A DNA stretch of 64,000 nt from Paenibacillus terricola (GCF_014779765.1 NZ_JACXZA010000002.1:972066-1036065); one strand, 5' to 3'; shown: positions 44,722 to 53,849, numbered from the stretch's first letter. Program-made: numbers and translations. Notes: generated by a model from the letters alone, not told the origin.

Positions 44722-45273
44722 CTACGATTGTCTCGCTTGAATGTTGGTGGTGAATTCGTATGATTTGAATCCGCCGTTATCCGATGAGTGTGTTAAGATA
44801 TTCCCGTCCTCAGGTATTCCCTCAAAATACGCTCCGATACACCCCGTCGTACATCTGTGTCCAGAAATCAATATATTCAACTCTTCATTCCTGTGCTGTG
44901 CATCCAGCTCTCTCATGAAGTTAAACACTCTTGCGATGAATGCGCGAATATCTTCAACGCCATTATAGAAATTTGAATCGGGTACGACGCCGTCAAGCTT
45001 CACTTCGTTTCTCGTTAATCCGTCCGCATCACCGAGATCAAATACATCGAGCCGGTCATCCACGATTGCCTTCAAACCTGTTGCGATCTCTGCTGTTTCG
45101 ATCGCTCTTGCTTGAGGCGAAGAGAAGACATAATCAAATTTAACATCTTGGAGCGTTACTCTCAAATGTTCGGCTTGGCTGATTCCGAGCTCATTCAACG
45201 GCAATCCCTGCCTGCCTTGCAGTTTGCCCTCACGGTTCCAATCCGTCTGTCCATGTCTGACGACGTAGATCAT
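44722..45273 (-). CDS. histidine phosphatase family protein
   Basis: A 183-residue enzyme with R6-H7-G8 (VVRHGQTDWN), the second arginine in SSPQARAIETAE and the second histidine in ISGHRCTTG. Compared with the copy at 12135-12710 it has a different core (LDVFDLGDADGLTRNEV). The GHRC block is close to that of small-metabolite phosphatases of the GpmB/CobC type. GGGGAGG precedes the ATG. Substrate unknown. It is probably co-transcribed with the glycosylase gene. Confidence 0.87.
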   Translation of the reverse strand: MIYVVRHGQTDWNREGKLQGRQGLPLNELGISQAEHLRVTLQDVKFDYVFSSPQARAIETAEIATGLKAIVDDRLDVFDLGDADGLTRNEVKLDGVVPDSNFYNGVEDIRAFIARVFNFMRELDAQHRNEELNILISGHRCTTGCIGAYFEGIPEDGNILTHSSDNGGFKSYEFTTNIQARQS

Positions 45274-45413
45274 TTCGCTTCCTCCCCTTAGCCTGCGTTA
45301 TCGTACAGATGAAAGGTCAACATCTCCAATGTATGAAGGTTCATCCCCTTAATTTTTTTAATCATAACATGAAACGATTTGATTAAAAGACCAAATGTAA
45401 ATTTCTTCAATTC

Positions 45414-45462
45414 GAACCAAACAAATAATGCTCCTCAACGATTCCCATCGTCGAAGAGCATT
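45414..45462 (-). terminator. intrinsic terminator after the GH43 gene
   Basis: Minus strand AATGCTCTTCGACGATGGGA closes with ATCGTTGAGGAGCATT, followed by ATTTGTTTGG; one mismatch in the stem. Confidence 0.65.
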
Positions 45463-45477
45463 GTAATTGTTAATGTA

Positions 45478-47025
45478 TTAATTACCCGTATATTCAAACC
45501 AATCGAAGTCCGCTACATTATCGCTTACTTGTCCATTGCTGCTGGCATACATGCCAAGGCAAGCGCCTACGAAGCCGCCAGCCACGTCTGTGCTGAGAAT
45601 TCGGCCGTCCACGTTCTCGGCAAGCGGCAGATACTCCTCTGCTTGCGCTCCATAGTAGAAGGAGTAATTCTGCTCATGTGCTTCGATTGTCAAATACAGC
45701 TTGTCCGCAGCGACTGCCTGTTCAGCCAGCACTTCGTCTTTGCCGTCCGTACATTTGGTCAAGCGAATAACCTTCTTGCCGCCCGATAGAAGAACCTCGC
45801 AGCGGAAATGGTATTTGCTGCTCTGCAGCAGCACGACACCAGCCGACTCATGCTCCGTGCGCGGCGAGAACTCCAACACAGTACGTGCGTTGAAATGAAT
45901 GTGCTGTTGGCGTCTGCCTACGAAGCTCGGTTGAACATTCTCCTTGAGCGTCTGCGGACGCAGCTTCAGTCGAAGATGGCCAGGACGTTCTTCGAGACTC
46001 ATGAATGGCTCTCTTGGCGTGCGAAGGAGCAGCCACTGCATGCCAAGCTCCGTTGCATCGAAGTTGTCGCAAGCCGGAGGCTGTATCCACCGCTGCTCCG
46101 GCAGGTTCGGACGCACCTCTTCCATCTCGACAATGGATTTGCCCGGTTTCACGACTGGCCAACCTTCCTCCCATGTGAATGGAACAAGGAATGTCTCGCG
46201 GCCAAGGTTGCGATAATATCCGCCATATGGACGGGAAGCAAGCAGAACCATCCACCACTCGCCATTCGGCGTCTCTACAATATCGGAGTGACCAACGTTG
46301 ACGATCGGGTAGTCGTTGCCCAGATGACGGTGTGTGAGGACCGGATTTTTCTTATAACCGACATACGGTCCGAATATATTTTCGCTTCGAGCAACGGAAA
46401 TGGCATGATCCGGTCCCGTGCCACCTTCCGAGATGAGCAGATAATAATAGCCGTTGATTTTGTAAGTATGCGGGCCTTCCGGCCATACGGCATCGCGCAG
46501 TGCACCACGCCATAACGAATGCGTCTCGCCGACGAGTTTCATCGTGTTCAAATCAAGCTCCTGGATCCATATCTCCCAGTTGCCGAAATATTGAGGACCC
46601 TCAGGTGCCGGGCGTGTACCAGTGTAGTACGCTTTGCCATCCTCATCGAAGAATAAGGATGGGTCGATCCCTTCGGATTCCAGCCAGTATGGATCGGACC
46701 AAGGCCCGGCAGGATCGGTAGCCGTAACGATGAAGTTACCTTTCTTGCCAACATTCGTATTAATGACATAGAATGTGCCCTCGTGGTACCGAATCGTTGG
46801 TGCAAACACACCTTCGGATGGCCTCAAGCCATCTAGATCAAGCTGAGACGGCCGGTCCAGCACATGGCCGATCTGTCTCCAGTTCACGAGATCCTTACTG
46901 TGAAAAATAGGAATTCCCGGGAAATATTCGAACGTCGAAGTGACCAAATAGTAATCATCGCCAACTCTGCACATGGACGGATCAGGATAAAACCCAGGTA
47001 AAATAGGATTTTTGAACGTTGTCAT
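45478..47025 (-). CDS. glycoside hydrolase family 43 (beta-xylosidase/arabinofuranosidase type)
   Basis: A 515-residue cytoplasmic enzyme (no signal peptide). The five-bladed propeller residues are visible: base D15 in FYPDPSM, pKa modulator D121 in EGIDPSLFF and acid E183 in WPEGPHTYK. A C-terminal beta-sandwich of about 200 residues follows (from ATELGMQWLLLRTPREPF), as in GH43 subfamily 11/12-like xylosidases with a DUF1349-type domain. It should split xylo- or arabino-oligosaccharides taken into the cell. GH115 at 56750-59647 also works on xylan side chains, but 10 kb separates them. Confidence 0.92.
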   Translation of the reverse strand: MTTFKNPILPGFYPDPSMCRVGDDYYLVTSTFEYFPGIPIFHSKDLVNWRQIGHVLDRPSQLDLDGLRPSEGVFAPTIRYHEGTFYVINTNVGKKGNFIVTATDPAGPWSDPYWLESEGIDPSLFFDEDGKAYYTGTRPAPEGPQYFGNWEIWIQELDLNTMKLVGETHSLWRGALRDAVWPEGPHTYKINGYYYLLISEGGTGPDHAISVARSENIFGPYVGYKKNPVLTHRHLGNDYPIVNVGHSDIVETPNGEWWMVLLASRPYGGYYRNLGRETFLVPFTWEEGWPVVKPGKSIVEMEEVRPNLPEQRWIQPPACDNFDATELGMQWLLLRTPREPFMSLEERPGHLRLKLRPQTLKENVQPSFVGRRQQHIHFNARTVLEFSPRTEHESAGVVLLQSSKYHFRCEVLLSGGKKVIRLTKCTDGKDEVLAEQAVAADKLYLTIEAHEQNYSFYYGAQAEEYLPLAENVDGRILSTDVAGGFVGACLGMYASSNGQVSDNVADFDWFEYTGN

Positions 47026-47127
47026 CCTCTATCACTCTTTCTGGTTTCAATTTATCCTTCGATGATAGACTGTTCAAGCTTCACCAACAACCTGCCAAAC
47101 TCTAGTACATGCATGACGAATTATAGG

Positions 47128-48189
47128 TTATACCCTACGATCATTAGACATTGAAGGCAATAAGAGCACCTTCCCTTTCTGTCCTCGTTGTTCGGCCGCG
47201 CTTATCGCTGCGTGGTATTCGTCCAGCTCGAAACGTCCTCTTGCTTGTTGAATCTTTATCTGATTGTTCATCAGTAAGTGGAAGAGGTGTTCAAATGTGG
47301 AGTGCCACTGCGCATGCGAAGCTTCTTGCATCCACCTTTTAAGCCAGTATGGTTTTACATTAATGGAAGGAAGCTGCCTATTCACATTCATCCAATCAAT
47401 CGAAATACCCGACAACAGACCAATGCTCAATACGGTTCCGCCAGGACGAATGCAGTTCATCAGATCTTCGGCATCCGCCCCGCCGATACTATCAATCCCC
47501 GCCGTTGCTCCCACCCCAGACGTAATCTCCATTACGCGATCTCTTATAGAACCTTGAGATGAGTCAAGCACCTGCCAAGCTCCGAGCGAATGCAACTCTT
47601 CGGCATGTGCGCTGTTGCGCACAATTGCAATTAACTTGAATCCGATGAGACGAGCGAATTGAGCAAATAATCGGCCAATCGCAGATCCGCAAGCATTAAC
47701 GAGAAGCACGTCTTCATGCGTTAGCTTAAGTTCATCCGAACAAATCACCCACGTCGTAACGGGGTTGATATACATTTGACTTGCTGTCTCGTCATCAACA
47801 GAATCGGGAACCGGAATTGCATATTGCGCCTTAGTGGTGACATAAGCCTGCCAAGTGCCTTCACCCCGCAAGGGCAGCACCCGGCGGCCTAATAAAGAAA
47901 CGTGATTTGGTGATCCAACCTCCTCGACAACCCCAACGCCCTCATATCCGGGTATTGCCGGCAGATGGATACGATGCTTGTAAGCGCCTCGTATCGGGAT
48001 TAAGTCAGAGGGATTGATCGGACTGGCTAACATTCGAACCAACACCTCATCTTGATCAAGTGAAGCAGGTGCTCGATTCACAAGCTGGAGGACCTCCCGA
48101 GGATCGCCAAAAGAATCATAGCGTAAAGAAACAAAAGGATGAATGATTGCTCTCTCCTTGCTTAACGGTTCAATTCCATACCAGCACAA
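47128..48189 (-). CDS. medium-chain dehydrogenase/reductase (enoyl reductase/quinone oxidoreductase type)
   Basis: About 339 residues of MDR fold, without structural zinc cysteines. NADPH motif: VNACGSAIGRLFAQFARLIG; N-terminal EVLVRMLASPINPSDL and PGYEGVGVVEEVG are typical of 2-enoyl thioester reductases (MECR/Etr1-like). The coordinate uses a TTG at 48189 with no ribosome site. AAGGAG at 48159-48154 is correctly spaced only for ATC 48147 (6 nt) or ATT 48144 (9 nt), giving a start at IHPFVSLRYDSFGDP; this looks like the true N-terminus. Confidence 0.83.
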   Translation of the reverse strand: MCWYGIEPLSKERAIIHPFVSLRYDSFGDPREVLQLVNRAPASLDQDEVLVRMLASPINPSDLIPIRGAYKHRIHLPAIPGYEGVGVVEEVGSPNHVSLLGRRVLPLRGEGTWQAYVTTKAQYAIPVPDSVDDETASQMYINPVTTWVICSDELKLTHEDVLLVNACGSAIGRLFAQFARLIGFKLIAIVRNSAHAEELHSLGAWQVLDSSQGSIRDRVMEITSGVGATAGIDSIGGADAEDLMNCIRPGGTVLSIGLLSGISIDWMNVNRQLPSINVKPYWLKRWMQEASHAQWHSTFEHLFHLLMNNQIKIQQARGRFELDEYHAAISAAEQRGQKGKVLLLPSMSNDRRV

Positions 48190-48201
48190 CCGCCGCTTCT
48201 A

Positions 48202-48405
48202 CTATACGCTGCTTGCTTCCTTGAACTTATCAAGACACGCCTTGCATATGCAAGATACATCAATTTGATCTTTCGGTACGAGCTTGAAGATCTCCTGCGG
48301 GAAGTACTCCTTGCTGCACCAACATGCATTCGGATTACCCGTGACATTCCCGCATCGATTGTCGCTGCTGCAGATTGGGCATTTGGCCGCCGTTTGATCG
48401 TTCAT
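48202..48405 (-). CDS. cysteine-rich CWC-family small protein
   Basis: A 67-residue protein with eight cysteines: CPIC near the start, then NRCGN, ACWCSKEYFP and CICKACLDKF. This is the pattern of the Cys_rich_CWC family, presumed metal-binding, of unknown function. AGGTG precedes the ATG. It lies just upstream of the MDR gene on the same strand. Confidence 0.8.
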   Translation of the reverse strand: MNDQTAAKCPICSSDNRCGNVTGNPNACWCSKEYFPQEIFKLVPKDQIDVSCICKACLDKFKEASSV

Positions 48406-48495
48406 GTTTCACACCTGCTTTTATCATAATCTACTAATCCTATCATACTTGTACATTCAATTTGTTTCCAGCAGGCTCCAGTAATTTGACTGAAT

Positions 48496-48822
48496 CTACC
48501 CGAGCGTCCTCCAGTCCCGCCACTCCCTGCGATCATTCACTTCATAAATTTCATTCTCGCGATTGACGAATCGGTGAATATACAGCTCTCTGCGAATCGT
48601 CGCGAAGTCTTCATTCAGCGGCTTAATGAACGCATTGATCTCCTTCTCTGTATAGATCTTATCGGCATCCAGTTGGTTCGTCAGATGCTCCAGTACGATC
48701 AACTTCTTCTTCAGCTGTGCCGGAAGATGTTTAATGCAGCACTGCTCGGTTATAAAACTTCGGAGCACCGAGCGCTGCAGCTTCTCGTTTGCGGTTATCC
48801 CATTAGCGGCTTGTTCTGTCAT
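48496..48822 (-). CDS. DUF2087-domain protein
   Basis: A 108-residue protein. The core LPAQLKKKLIVLEHLTNQLD, followed by KIYTEKEINAFIKP and DFATIRRELYIHRFVNRE, is the DUF2087 signature, often found at the end of ArsR/MarR-type regulators in Firmicutes; here it is a stand-alone form with about 30 extra residues in front. GGAGG precedes the ATG. A DNA-binding role is only assumed. Confidence 0.85.
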   Translation of the reverse strand: MTEQAANGITANEKLQRSVLRSFITEQCCIKHLPAQLKKKLIVLEHLTNQLDADKIYTEKEINAFIKPLNEDFATIRRELYIHRFVNRENEIYEVNDRREWRDWRTLG

Positions 48823-48927
48823 ATTGATACCTCCAACTATCGAAATTCGATATTCGTCTAATTAGATGATATTCAAATTAGATTCGGGTGTCAACAATTG
48901 TATGCGTCGAGGTTTGACTTAATTGTA

Positions 48928-48956
48928 TTTACAGAATGCAAACAAGCTATTATTAT
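48928..48956 (+). promoter_or_regulatory. sigma-A promoter of the gluconate cluster (gnd)
   Basis: -35 TTTACA (48928-48933), 17-bp spacer, -10 TATTAT (48951-48956); transcription should start near 48963, immediately before the GntR-type palindromes. Confidence 0.7.
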
Positions 48957-48965
48957 AGGATTACA

Positions 48966-48987
48966 ACTTGTACACAAGTATACTTGT
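48966..48987 (+). promoter_or_regulatory. GntR operator (two overlapping palindromes)
   Basis: ACTTGTACACAAGT (48966-48979, one-base-pair imperfection) overlaps the perfect palindrome ACAAGTATACTTGT (48974-48987). Both match the B. subtilis GntR site, whose core is ACTTGTATACAAGT. The position, at the transcription start of gnd, fits repression relieved by gluconate. Confidence 0.75.
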
Positions 48988-49009
48988 AGACTTAATAGAG
49001 GTGAACACG

Positions 49010-49907
49010 ATGAAACTAGGCATGATAGGTCTTGGCAAAATGGGTTATAATCTCGTACAAAATATGCTCCTTCATCAGCATGAAGTCGTTGTTAACGACG
49101 TGAATCCTGATCCCGGCAAGCAATTAGCGGAGCAAGGCGCCGAATTTGCCGCATCGATCGAAGAACTCGTTGCGAAGCTGGCCTCCCCTCGTATTGTATG
49201 GATCATGGTCCCTGCGGGCTCAATCGTCGATCAAGTAATCGACAAGGTCATTCCGATGCTGGAGATTGGCGATATCATCATCGATGGCGGTAATTCGCAC
49301 TATAAACAATCACTCGCTCGTGCTGAGAAGCTTGCCGCACACGGCATCCATTTCTTCGATGTAGGTACGTCGGGCGGTACGAATGGCGCAGCGCATGGCG
49401 GCTGCTTCATGATTGGCGGCGACCAAGCTGCGTTCGCGACAATCGAACCTATTTTCCAAGACATAGCGGTCGAACGTGGGTATCTGTATGCAGGCAAAAG
49501 CGGCAGCGGTCACTATCTGAAGATGGTTCATAACGGCATCGAATATGGCATGATGCAATCCATCGCAGAAGGCTTCGAGCTGCTGTCGAAGAGCGAATTT
49601 GACTTCAACTACGAGCAGGTTGCGCGTGTGGTCCAATGGCTCGGTTATTCGCAGCTGGCTGATGGAACTAACGGAGAACGCGTTCTCGAAAGATGCGAAC
49701 TTGGACGGCATTCGCGGCGTCATGAAGAGCTCCGGCGAAGGCAAATGGACGGTTGAAGCCGCGCTTGATCTCGAAGTCAGCACGCCGGTCATTGCGCTGT
49801 CGCTCCTGATGAGATACCGCTCGCTTGAAGCGGATACGTTCCACGGCAAGGTTGTTGCTGCGCTTCGCAATGAGTTCGGCGGCCACGCTGTTGAGCGTGC
49901 AGAATAA
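49010..49907 (+). pseudogene. gnd: 6-phosphogluconate dehydrogenase (decarboxylating), frameshifted
   Basis: The gene starts at ATG 49010 (GAGGTGA upstream) with KLGMIGLGKMGYNLVQNML (NAD(P) motif) and IIIDGGNSHYKQS, VGTSGGTNGAAHGGCFMIGG and HYLKMVHNGIEYGMMQSIAEG. At about 49621-49628, in the run TGCGCGTGTGG, the frame changes: the first frame continues as nonsense to 49756, while the sequence resumes as VWSNGSVIRSWLMELTENAF in the second frame and ends normally at TAA 49907. Two bases (GC or CG) are missing relative to an open frame. The full product would be about 299 residues, the short Gnd/YqeC type. It would oxidise 6-phosphogluconate to ribulose-5-phosphate. The break is either a true mutation or a sequencing error. 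Confidence 0.85.
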
Positions 49908-50016
49908 CAAACATCCGTTCTCCTCATAGAATCGTTATGCGAATCTGTGTTAAAATCGGTAAATACATACCGTTCTTAACCGTTCGAAAATGATCGATAT
50001 AGGAGAGTTGACTTAT

Positions 50017-50688
50017 ATGCGTTATCCTACTGCTTGGCTGCAAGGGTCTTCCCTGGGGGAATCCATTGCTTGTGAATTAAGACTGCAGATCATCAATGGC
50101 ACGATCAAACAAGGCGAGAAATTGTCCGAGAATCGGATTGCTGCAGATTTTAACACGAGCAGATCCCCAGTGCGGGAAGCGCTCAAGACATTGTCCAACG
50201 AAGGACTTATTCGTCTGGAACGGATGGGTGCCGTTGTACTCGGATTGAGCATACAAGATCTGCAGGAGCTTTATGATGTCCGATATCTGATTGAGAGCTT
50301 CGCCCAGCAGCGTCTGGCTAATGGAAACCATGATTCACTGCTTGCGAACCTGAAGCAAATCATTGATAAAATGGAGCTTGCCATCAAATACAATGATGCT
50401 GTCGAGTTCTCGCATCTGGATTTCCGTTTTCATGAGGCGATGGTTGTAGAGGCTCAACATACACGTATCCACCATCTATGGAGAAGCATCCGTCATATTG
50501 TGCTGACTGTCATGCTTATTACGACGGACGTTGTTTTCGCTGAAGGGGAACGTAAACTTCTTCAAGTGATCGAGAAGCATCGAGGCATTATCCAAGCATT
50601 AGAGTCAAGAGATGTGAATGTGATTCAGAAGGTTGTGCAAGACTACTTCGCAGATTCCAACATAACGCTTCATAGCAGCATATCGTAA
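50017..50688 (+). CDS. gntR: GntR, gluconate operon repressor (FadR-type GntR family)
   Basis: A 223-residue regulator from ATG 50017 (GGAGAG, 9 nt upstream). The winged HTH reads ISNGTIKQGEKLSENRIAADF-like sequence here as IINGTIKQGEKLSENRIAAD, followed by SRSPVREALKTLSNEGLIRLE; the C-terminal effector domain (FCD) contains LYDVRYLIESF, SHLDFRFHEAMV and EKHRGIIQALESRD with the usual Asp/His metal-binding positions. YPTAWL and RLERMGAVVLGL match B. subtilis GntR closely. It should bind the palindromes at 48966-48987 and 50748-50761 and release them with gluconate. Confidence 0.92.
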   Translation: MRYPTAWLQGSSLGESIACELRLQIINGTIKQGEKLSENRIAADFNTSRSPVREALKTLSNEGLIRLERMGAVVLGLSIQDLQELYDVRYLIESFAQQRLANGNHDSLLANLKQIIDKMELAIKYNDAVEFSHLDFRFHEAMVVEAQHTRIHHLWRSIRHIVLTVMLITTDVVFAEGERKLLQVIEKHRGIIQALESRDVNVIQKVVQDYFADSNITLHSSIS

Positions 50689-50710
50689 TCGTTGTTGGCG
50701 CGGTAAAAAA

Positions 50711-50795
50711 GGAAAGCGCTTGAATTAAAGCGTTCGTCCACGTTGTCGACAAGTATACAATATGCGACTCATTTATTTTGTTGAAAGCGTTCTAT
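50711..50795 (+). promoter_or_regulatory. regulatory region of gntP: GntR half-operator and cre-like sites
   Basis: GACAAGTATACAAT (50748-50761) shares the first ten bases of the upstream GntR palindrome. TGAAAGCGTTCTAT (50782-50795) fits the CcpA cre consensus at 12 of 14 positions; GGAAAGCGCTTGAA (50711-50724) is a weaker cre-like core. The combination of GntR and CcpA control is known for the B. subtilis gnt operon. Confidence 0.55.
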
Positions 50796-50847
50796 GATGG
50801 AAATGCTGAAAGTGATATCGATCTGGATAATAACAGGAGGCAGCATC

Positions 50848-52209
50848 ATGAACACGATATTTGGCTTCAGTCACAATGTTACCTTGTTAATATGGGCATT
50901 GGTTTCCATCGTATTTCTGGTTGTGCTTATCGCGAAATACAAGTGGAATCCATTCGTCACTCTGCTTATCTCCTCCCTGCTGTTAGGTTTCCTTGCGGGG
51001 ATGAAGCCGGATGAAGTCATCAAATCCATAACCGGCGGGTTAGGCGGCACTTTAGGAACGATCGCCATCGTCATCGGTCTTGGTACCATGCTTGGCAAAA
51101 TGATGGCGGAATCAGGCGGCGCCGAACGGATCGCGACCACAATGGTCGATCGATTCGGGGAGAAGCGCGTACACTGGGCGATGATGATCGTCGGTTTCAT
51201 TGTCGGTATCCCGGTATTCTTCGAAGTCGGGGTCATTCTTCTTATCCCGATTGTATTCATCGTAGCTCGCAAGACGAGAATGTCTCTGCTGCAGATCGGC
51301 ATTCCTGTTCTCGCTGGTCTTTCCACTGTACACGGGCTCGTTCCGCCCCATCCGGCACCAATGATCGCAATTGATGCGTATCAAGCGGATCTTGGCAAGA
51401 CGATTCTGTATTCGATCATCATCGGTCTCCCTACTGCTATTATCGCGGGACCTGTGTTTGGTAAATTCATTGGCCGAAGAATTCAAGTCGAGCCGCCAGC
51501 CAACTTGGCTGAGCAATTCACGACCAAAGAAAATCGCAATCTGCCTGGCTTCGGCATTACGTTGTTCACGATTCTGCTCCCTGTTATCTTGATGCTAATT
51601 GGCTCCATTGCCAACATCATCGATCCAGATGCAACCAGCCAATTCACGGTATTCTGTGAATTTATCGGCCATGAGATTATCGCTCTGCTGATCGCTGTCG
51701 TGTTCGCCTTCTTCTCGCTTGGATTCGCAAGAGGCTTCTCGAAGGAAGATGTTTCCCGCTTCACAAGCGAATGCTTGGCTCCTACGGCGACTATCATTCT
51801 GATCATCGGTGCAGGCGGTGCGTTCAAGCAAGTATTGATTAACAGCGGTGTCGGTGGTGCGATTGCGGATATTGCAACGCAAGCGAACGTGAACATTATC
51901 TTCTTCGCTTGGTTCGTTGCTGCGCTCATCCGTGTGGCAACAGGTTCAGCAACTGTAGCAATGACGACGGCAGCGGGCATTATTGCACCTGTACTCGGTC
52001 AGAACCCAGACACGAACGTTGAGCTTGTAGTGCTTGCAACGGGCGCTGGCTCCCTCGTGCTCTCCCATGTCAACGACGCCGGTTTCTGGATGGTGAAAGA
52101 ATTCTTCAATATGACCGTTCCGCAAACGTTGAAATCGTGGACGGTGATGGAGACGCTGCTATCGGTTGTTGGCCTAGTATTGATTCTTCTGCTTAGTACG
52201 GTAGTATAA
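50848..52209 (+). CDS. gntP: gluconate:H+ symporter
   Basis: A 453-residue membrane permease from ATG 50848 (AGGAGG, 7 nt upstream) with about 12 hydrophobic segments. Diagnostic stretches are MKPDEVIKSITGGLGGTLGT, IPVFFEVGVILLIPIVF, HGLVPPHPAPMIA, RVATGSATVAMTTAAGIIAP and SHVNDAGFWMVKEFFNMT, all typical of the GntP family. It imports D-gluconate for phosphorylation by GntK. It is 43 nt upstream of gntK. Confidence 0.95.
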   Translation: MNTIFGFSHNVTLLIWALVSIVFLVVLIAKYKWNPFVTLLISSLLLGFLAGMKPDEVIKSITGGLGGTLGTIAIVIGLGTMLGKMMAESGGAERIATTMVDRFGEKRVHWAMMIVGFIVGIPVFFEVGVILLIPIVFIVARKTRMSLLQIGIPVLAGLSTVHGLVPPHPAPMIAIDAYQADLGKTILYSIIIGLPTAIIAGPVFGKFIGRRIQVEPPANLAEQFTTKENRNLPGFGITLFTILLPVILMLIGSIANIIDPDATSQFTVFCEFIGHEIIALLIAVVFAFFSLGFARGFSKEDVSRFTSECLAPTATIILIIGAGGAFKQVLINSGVGGAIADIATQANVNIIFFAWFVAALIRVATGSATVAMTTAAGIIAPVLGQNPDTNVELVVLATGAGSLVLSHVNDAGFWMVKEFFNMTVPQTLKSWTVMETLLSVVGLVLILLLSTVV

Positions 52210-52252
52210 GAAGAGGAACTGGGCAATTTTCACAGGAAAGAGGGTTCATCCA

Positions 52253-53797
52253 TTGAGTCAGCCTTACTATATGATTGGCGTTGATATCGGAACAACTAGC
52301 ACCAAAGCTGTGATGTTCGAAGAAAACGGGAAGGTTGTAACCAAGGCGGACGAGGGTTATCCCTTGTTTACTCCTTCTTCTTCTGTAGCGGAGCAAGATC
52401 CGGATCAGATCTTCGGCGCTGTCGTCCACGTATTGAAGATGGTTATGGCGCAAAGCGGCGCGAAGCCGGAACAAGTGATGTTCGTCTCCTTCAGCTCGGC
52501 GATGCATAGCGTCATCGTCGTCGATGCGGATGGCAAACCGCTGACGAACTGCATCACTTGGGGCGATAACCGAAGTGCTGCTTGGACGGAGCGTCTGAAG
52601 CGTGAGATGAACGGGCACGAGATCTACCTGCGGACAGGGACACCGATTCACCCGATGTCCCCTCTCTCCAAGTTGATGTGGCTTCGCCACGATCAATCGG
52701 ACTTATTCGAGAAGGCTTATAAATTCATTTCGATCAAAGAGTATGTATTCGCGAAGCTGTTCAACGAATACGTCATCGACCATTCCATCGCTTCCGCAAC
52801 GGGGATGATGAATCTCGAGAAGCTGGATTGGGATGAAGAAGCGCTGTCGCTGGCAGGTGTTACGAGCGAGAAGTTGTCTAAGCTTGTGCCAACGACTCAT
52901 ACGCTAAGCGGGATGTCTGCTGTCTACGCTGAAGAAATGGGACTTGCTCCTTCCACTCCATTCGTTATAGGAGCCAGCGATGGGGTTCTTTCCAACCTCG
53001 GAGTGAATGCGATCAAGCCAGGTGTTGTCGCGGCGACGATCGGGACGAGCGGTGCCATTCGCACGGTTGTGAATAAGCCAGTTACCGATCCGAAGGGCAG
53101 ATTTTTCTGTTATGCGTTAACGGAAGATCTGTGGGTCATTGGCGGTCCGGTCAACAATGGCGGCATGCTGCTCCGCTGGGCAAGAGATGAATTCGCGGCA
53201 TCGGAAGTCGAGACGGCTAAGCGGCTCGGGATGGATTCTTATGATCTCATCATGCAGATCGTAGAGAAAGTAGGACCAGGAGCAGACGGTCTTCTATTCC
53301 ACCCTTATCTGACCGGCGAACGTGCGCCGCTGTGGAATCCAAACGCGAGAGGGTCTTTCTTTGGTCTTAACATGCACCATAAGAAGGAGCATATGATCCG
53401 CGCTGTACTGGAAGGGGTTATTTTCAACCTGTACACGGTATTGCTTGCCATGGAGGAACAGATCGGACGCCCGACTCGAATCCATGCAACAGGCGGGTTC
53501 GCCCGCTCGTACCTGTGGCGTCAGATGATGTCGGACATTTTCGACCAAGAAGTCGTCGTGCCCGAGAGCTTCGAAAGCTCGTGCCTTGGCGCTGTTGTCC
53601 TTGGCCTCAAGGCCATCGGCCGAGCTGATTCGCTTGAGATCGTGGCTAGCATGGTCGGCTCCACTCATCAGCATCAACCGATCAAGGAGCATGCCGATAT
53701 CTACCACCAGCTTCTGCCGATCTACATTCAGATTCCTCGCAAGCTCGAAGCCGAATACGAGGCAATCGCGAAGTTTCAGGAACGGGTTGTGAAATAG
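52253..53797 (+). CDS. gntK: gluconokinase (FGGY family)
   Basis: A 514-residue sugar-acid kinase from TTG 52253, behind GAGGG with 8 nt spacing. N-terminal phosphate motif YYMIGVDIGTTSTKAVMFE; catalytic aspartate region VIGASDGVLSNLGVNAIKPG and the ATP-binding IGTSGAIRT; FGGY signature region PYLTGERAPLWNPNARGSF; C-terminal ATGGFARSYLWRQMMSDIFD. It converts gluconate to 6-phosphogluconate, the substrate of Gnd encoded at the head of the cluster. A terminator follows. Confidence 0.94.
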   Translation: MSQPYYMIGVDIGTTSTKAVMFEENGKVVTKADEGYPLFTPSSSVAEQDPDQIFGAVVHVLKMVMAQSGAKPEQVMFVSFSSAMHSVIVVDADGKPLTNCITWGDNRSAAWTERLKREMNGHEIYLRTGTPIHPMSPLSKLMWLRHDQSDLFEKAYKFISIKEYVFAKLFNEYVIDHSIASATGMMNLEKLDWDEEALSLAGVTSEKLSKLVPTTHTLSGMSAVYAEEMGLAPSTPFVIGASDGVLSNLGVNAIKPGVVAATIGTSGAIRTVVNKPVTDPKGRFFCYALTEDLWVIGGPVNNGGMLLRWARDEFAASEVETAKRLGMDSYDLIMQIVEKVGPGADGLLFHPYLTGERAPLWNPNARGSFFGLNMHHKKEHMIRAVLEGVIFNLYTVLLAMEEQIGRPTRIHATGGFARSYLWRQMMSDIFDQEVVVPESFESSCLGAVVLGLKAIGRADSLEIVASMVGSTHQHQPIKEHADIYHQLLPIYIQIPRKLEAEYEAIAKFQERVVK

Positions 53798-53813
53798 CTA
53801 GTGTGAATGCAGA

Positions 53814-53849
53814 ACAGTCCACCAGTAGGAGGTGGACTGTTTTTTTTAC
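53814..53849 (+). terminator. intrinsic terminator of the gluconate operon
   Basis: CAGTCCACC-AGTAG-GAGGTGGACTG followed by eight T residues. Confidence 0.9.

Noticed and set aside
45808-46515. 235-codon plus-strand frame
   Set aside because: Antisense to the GH43 gene, whose catalytic residues are all on the minus strand.
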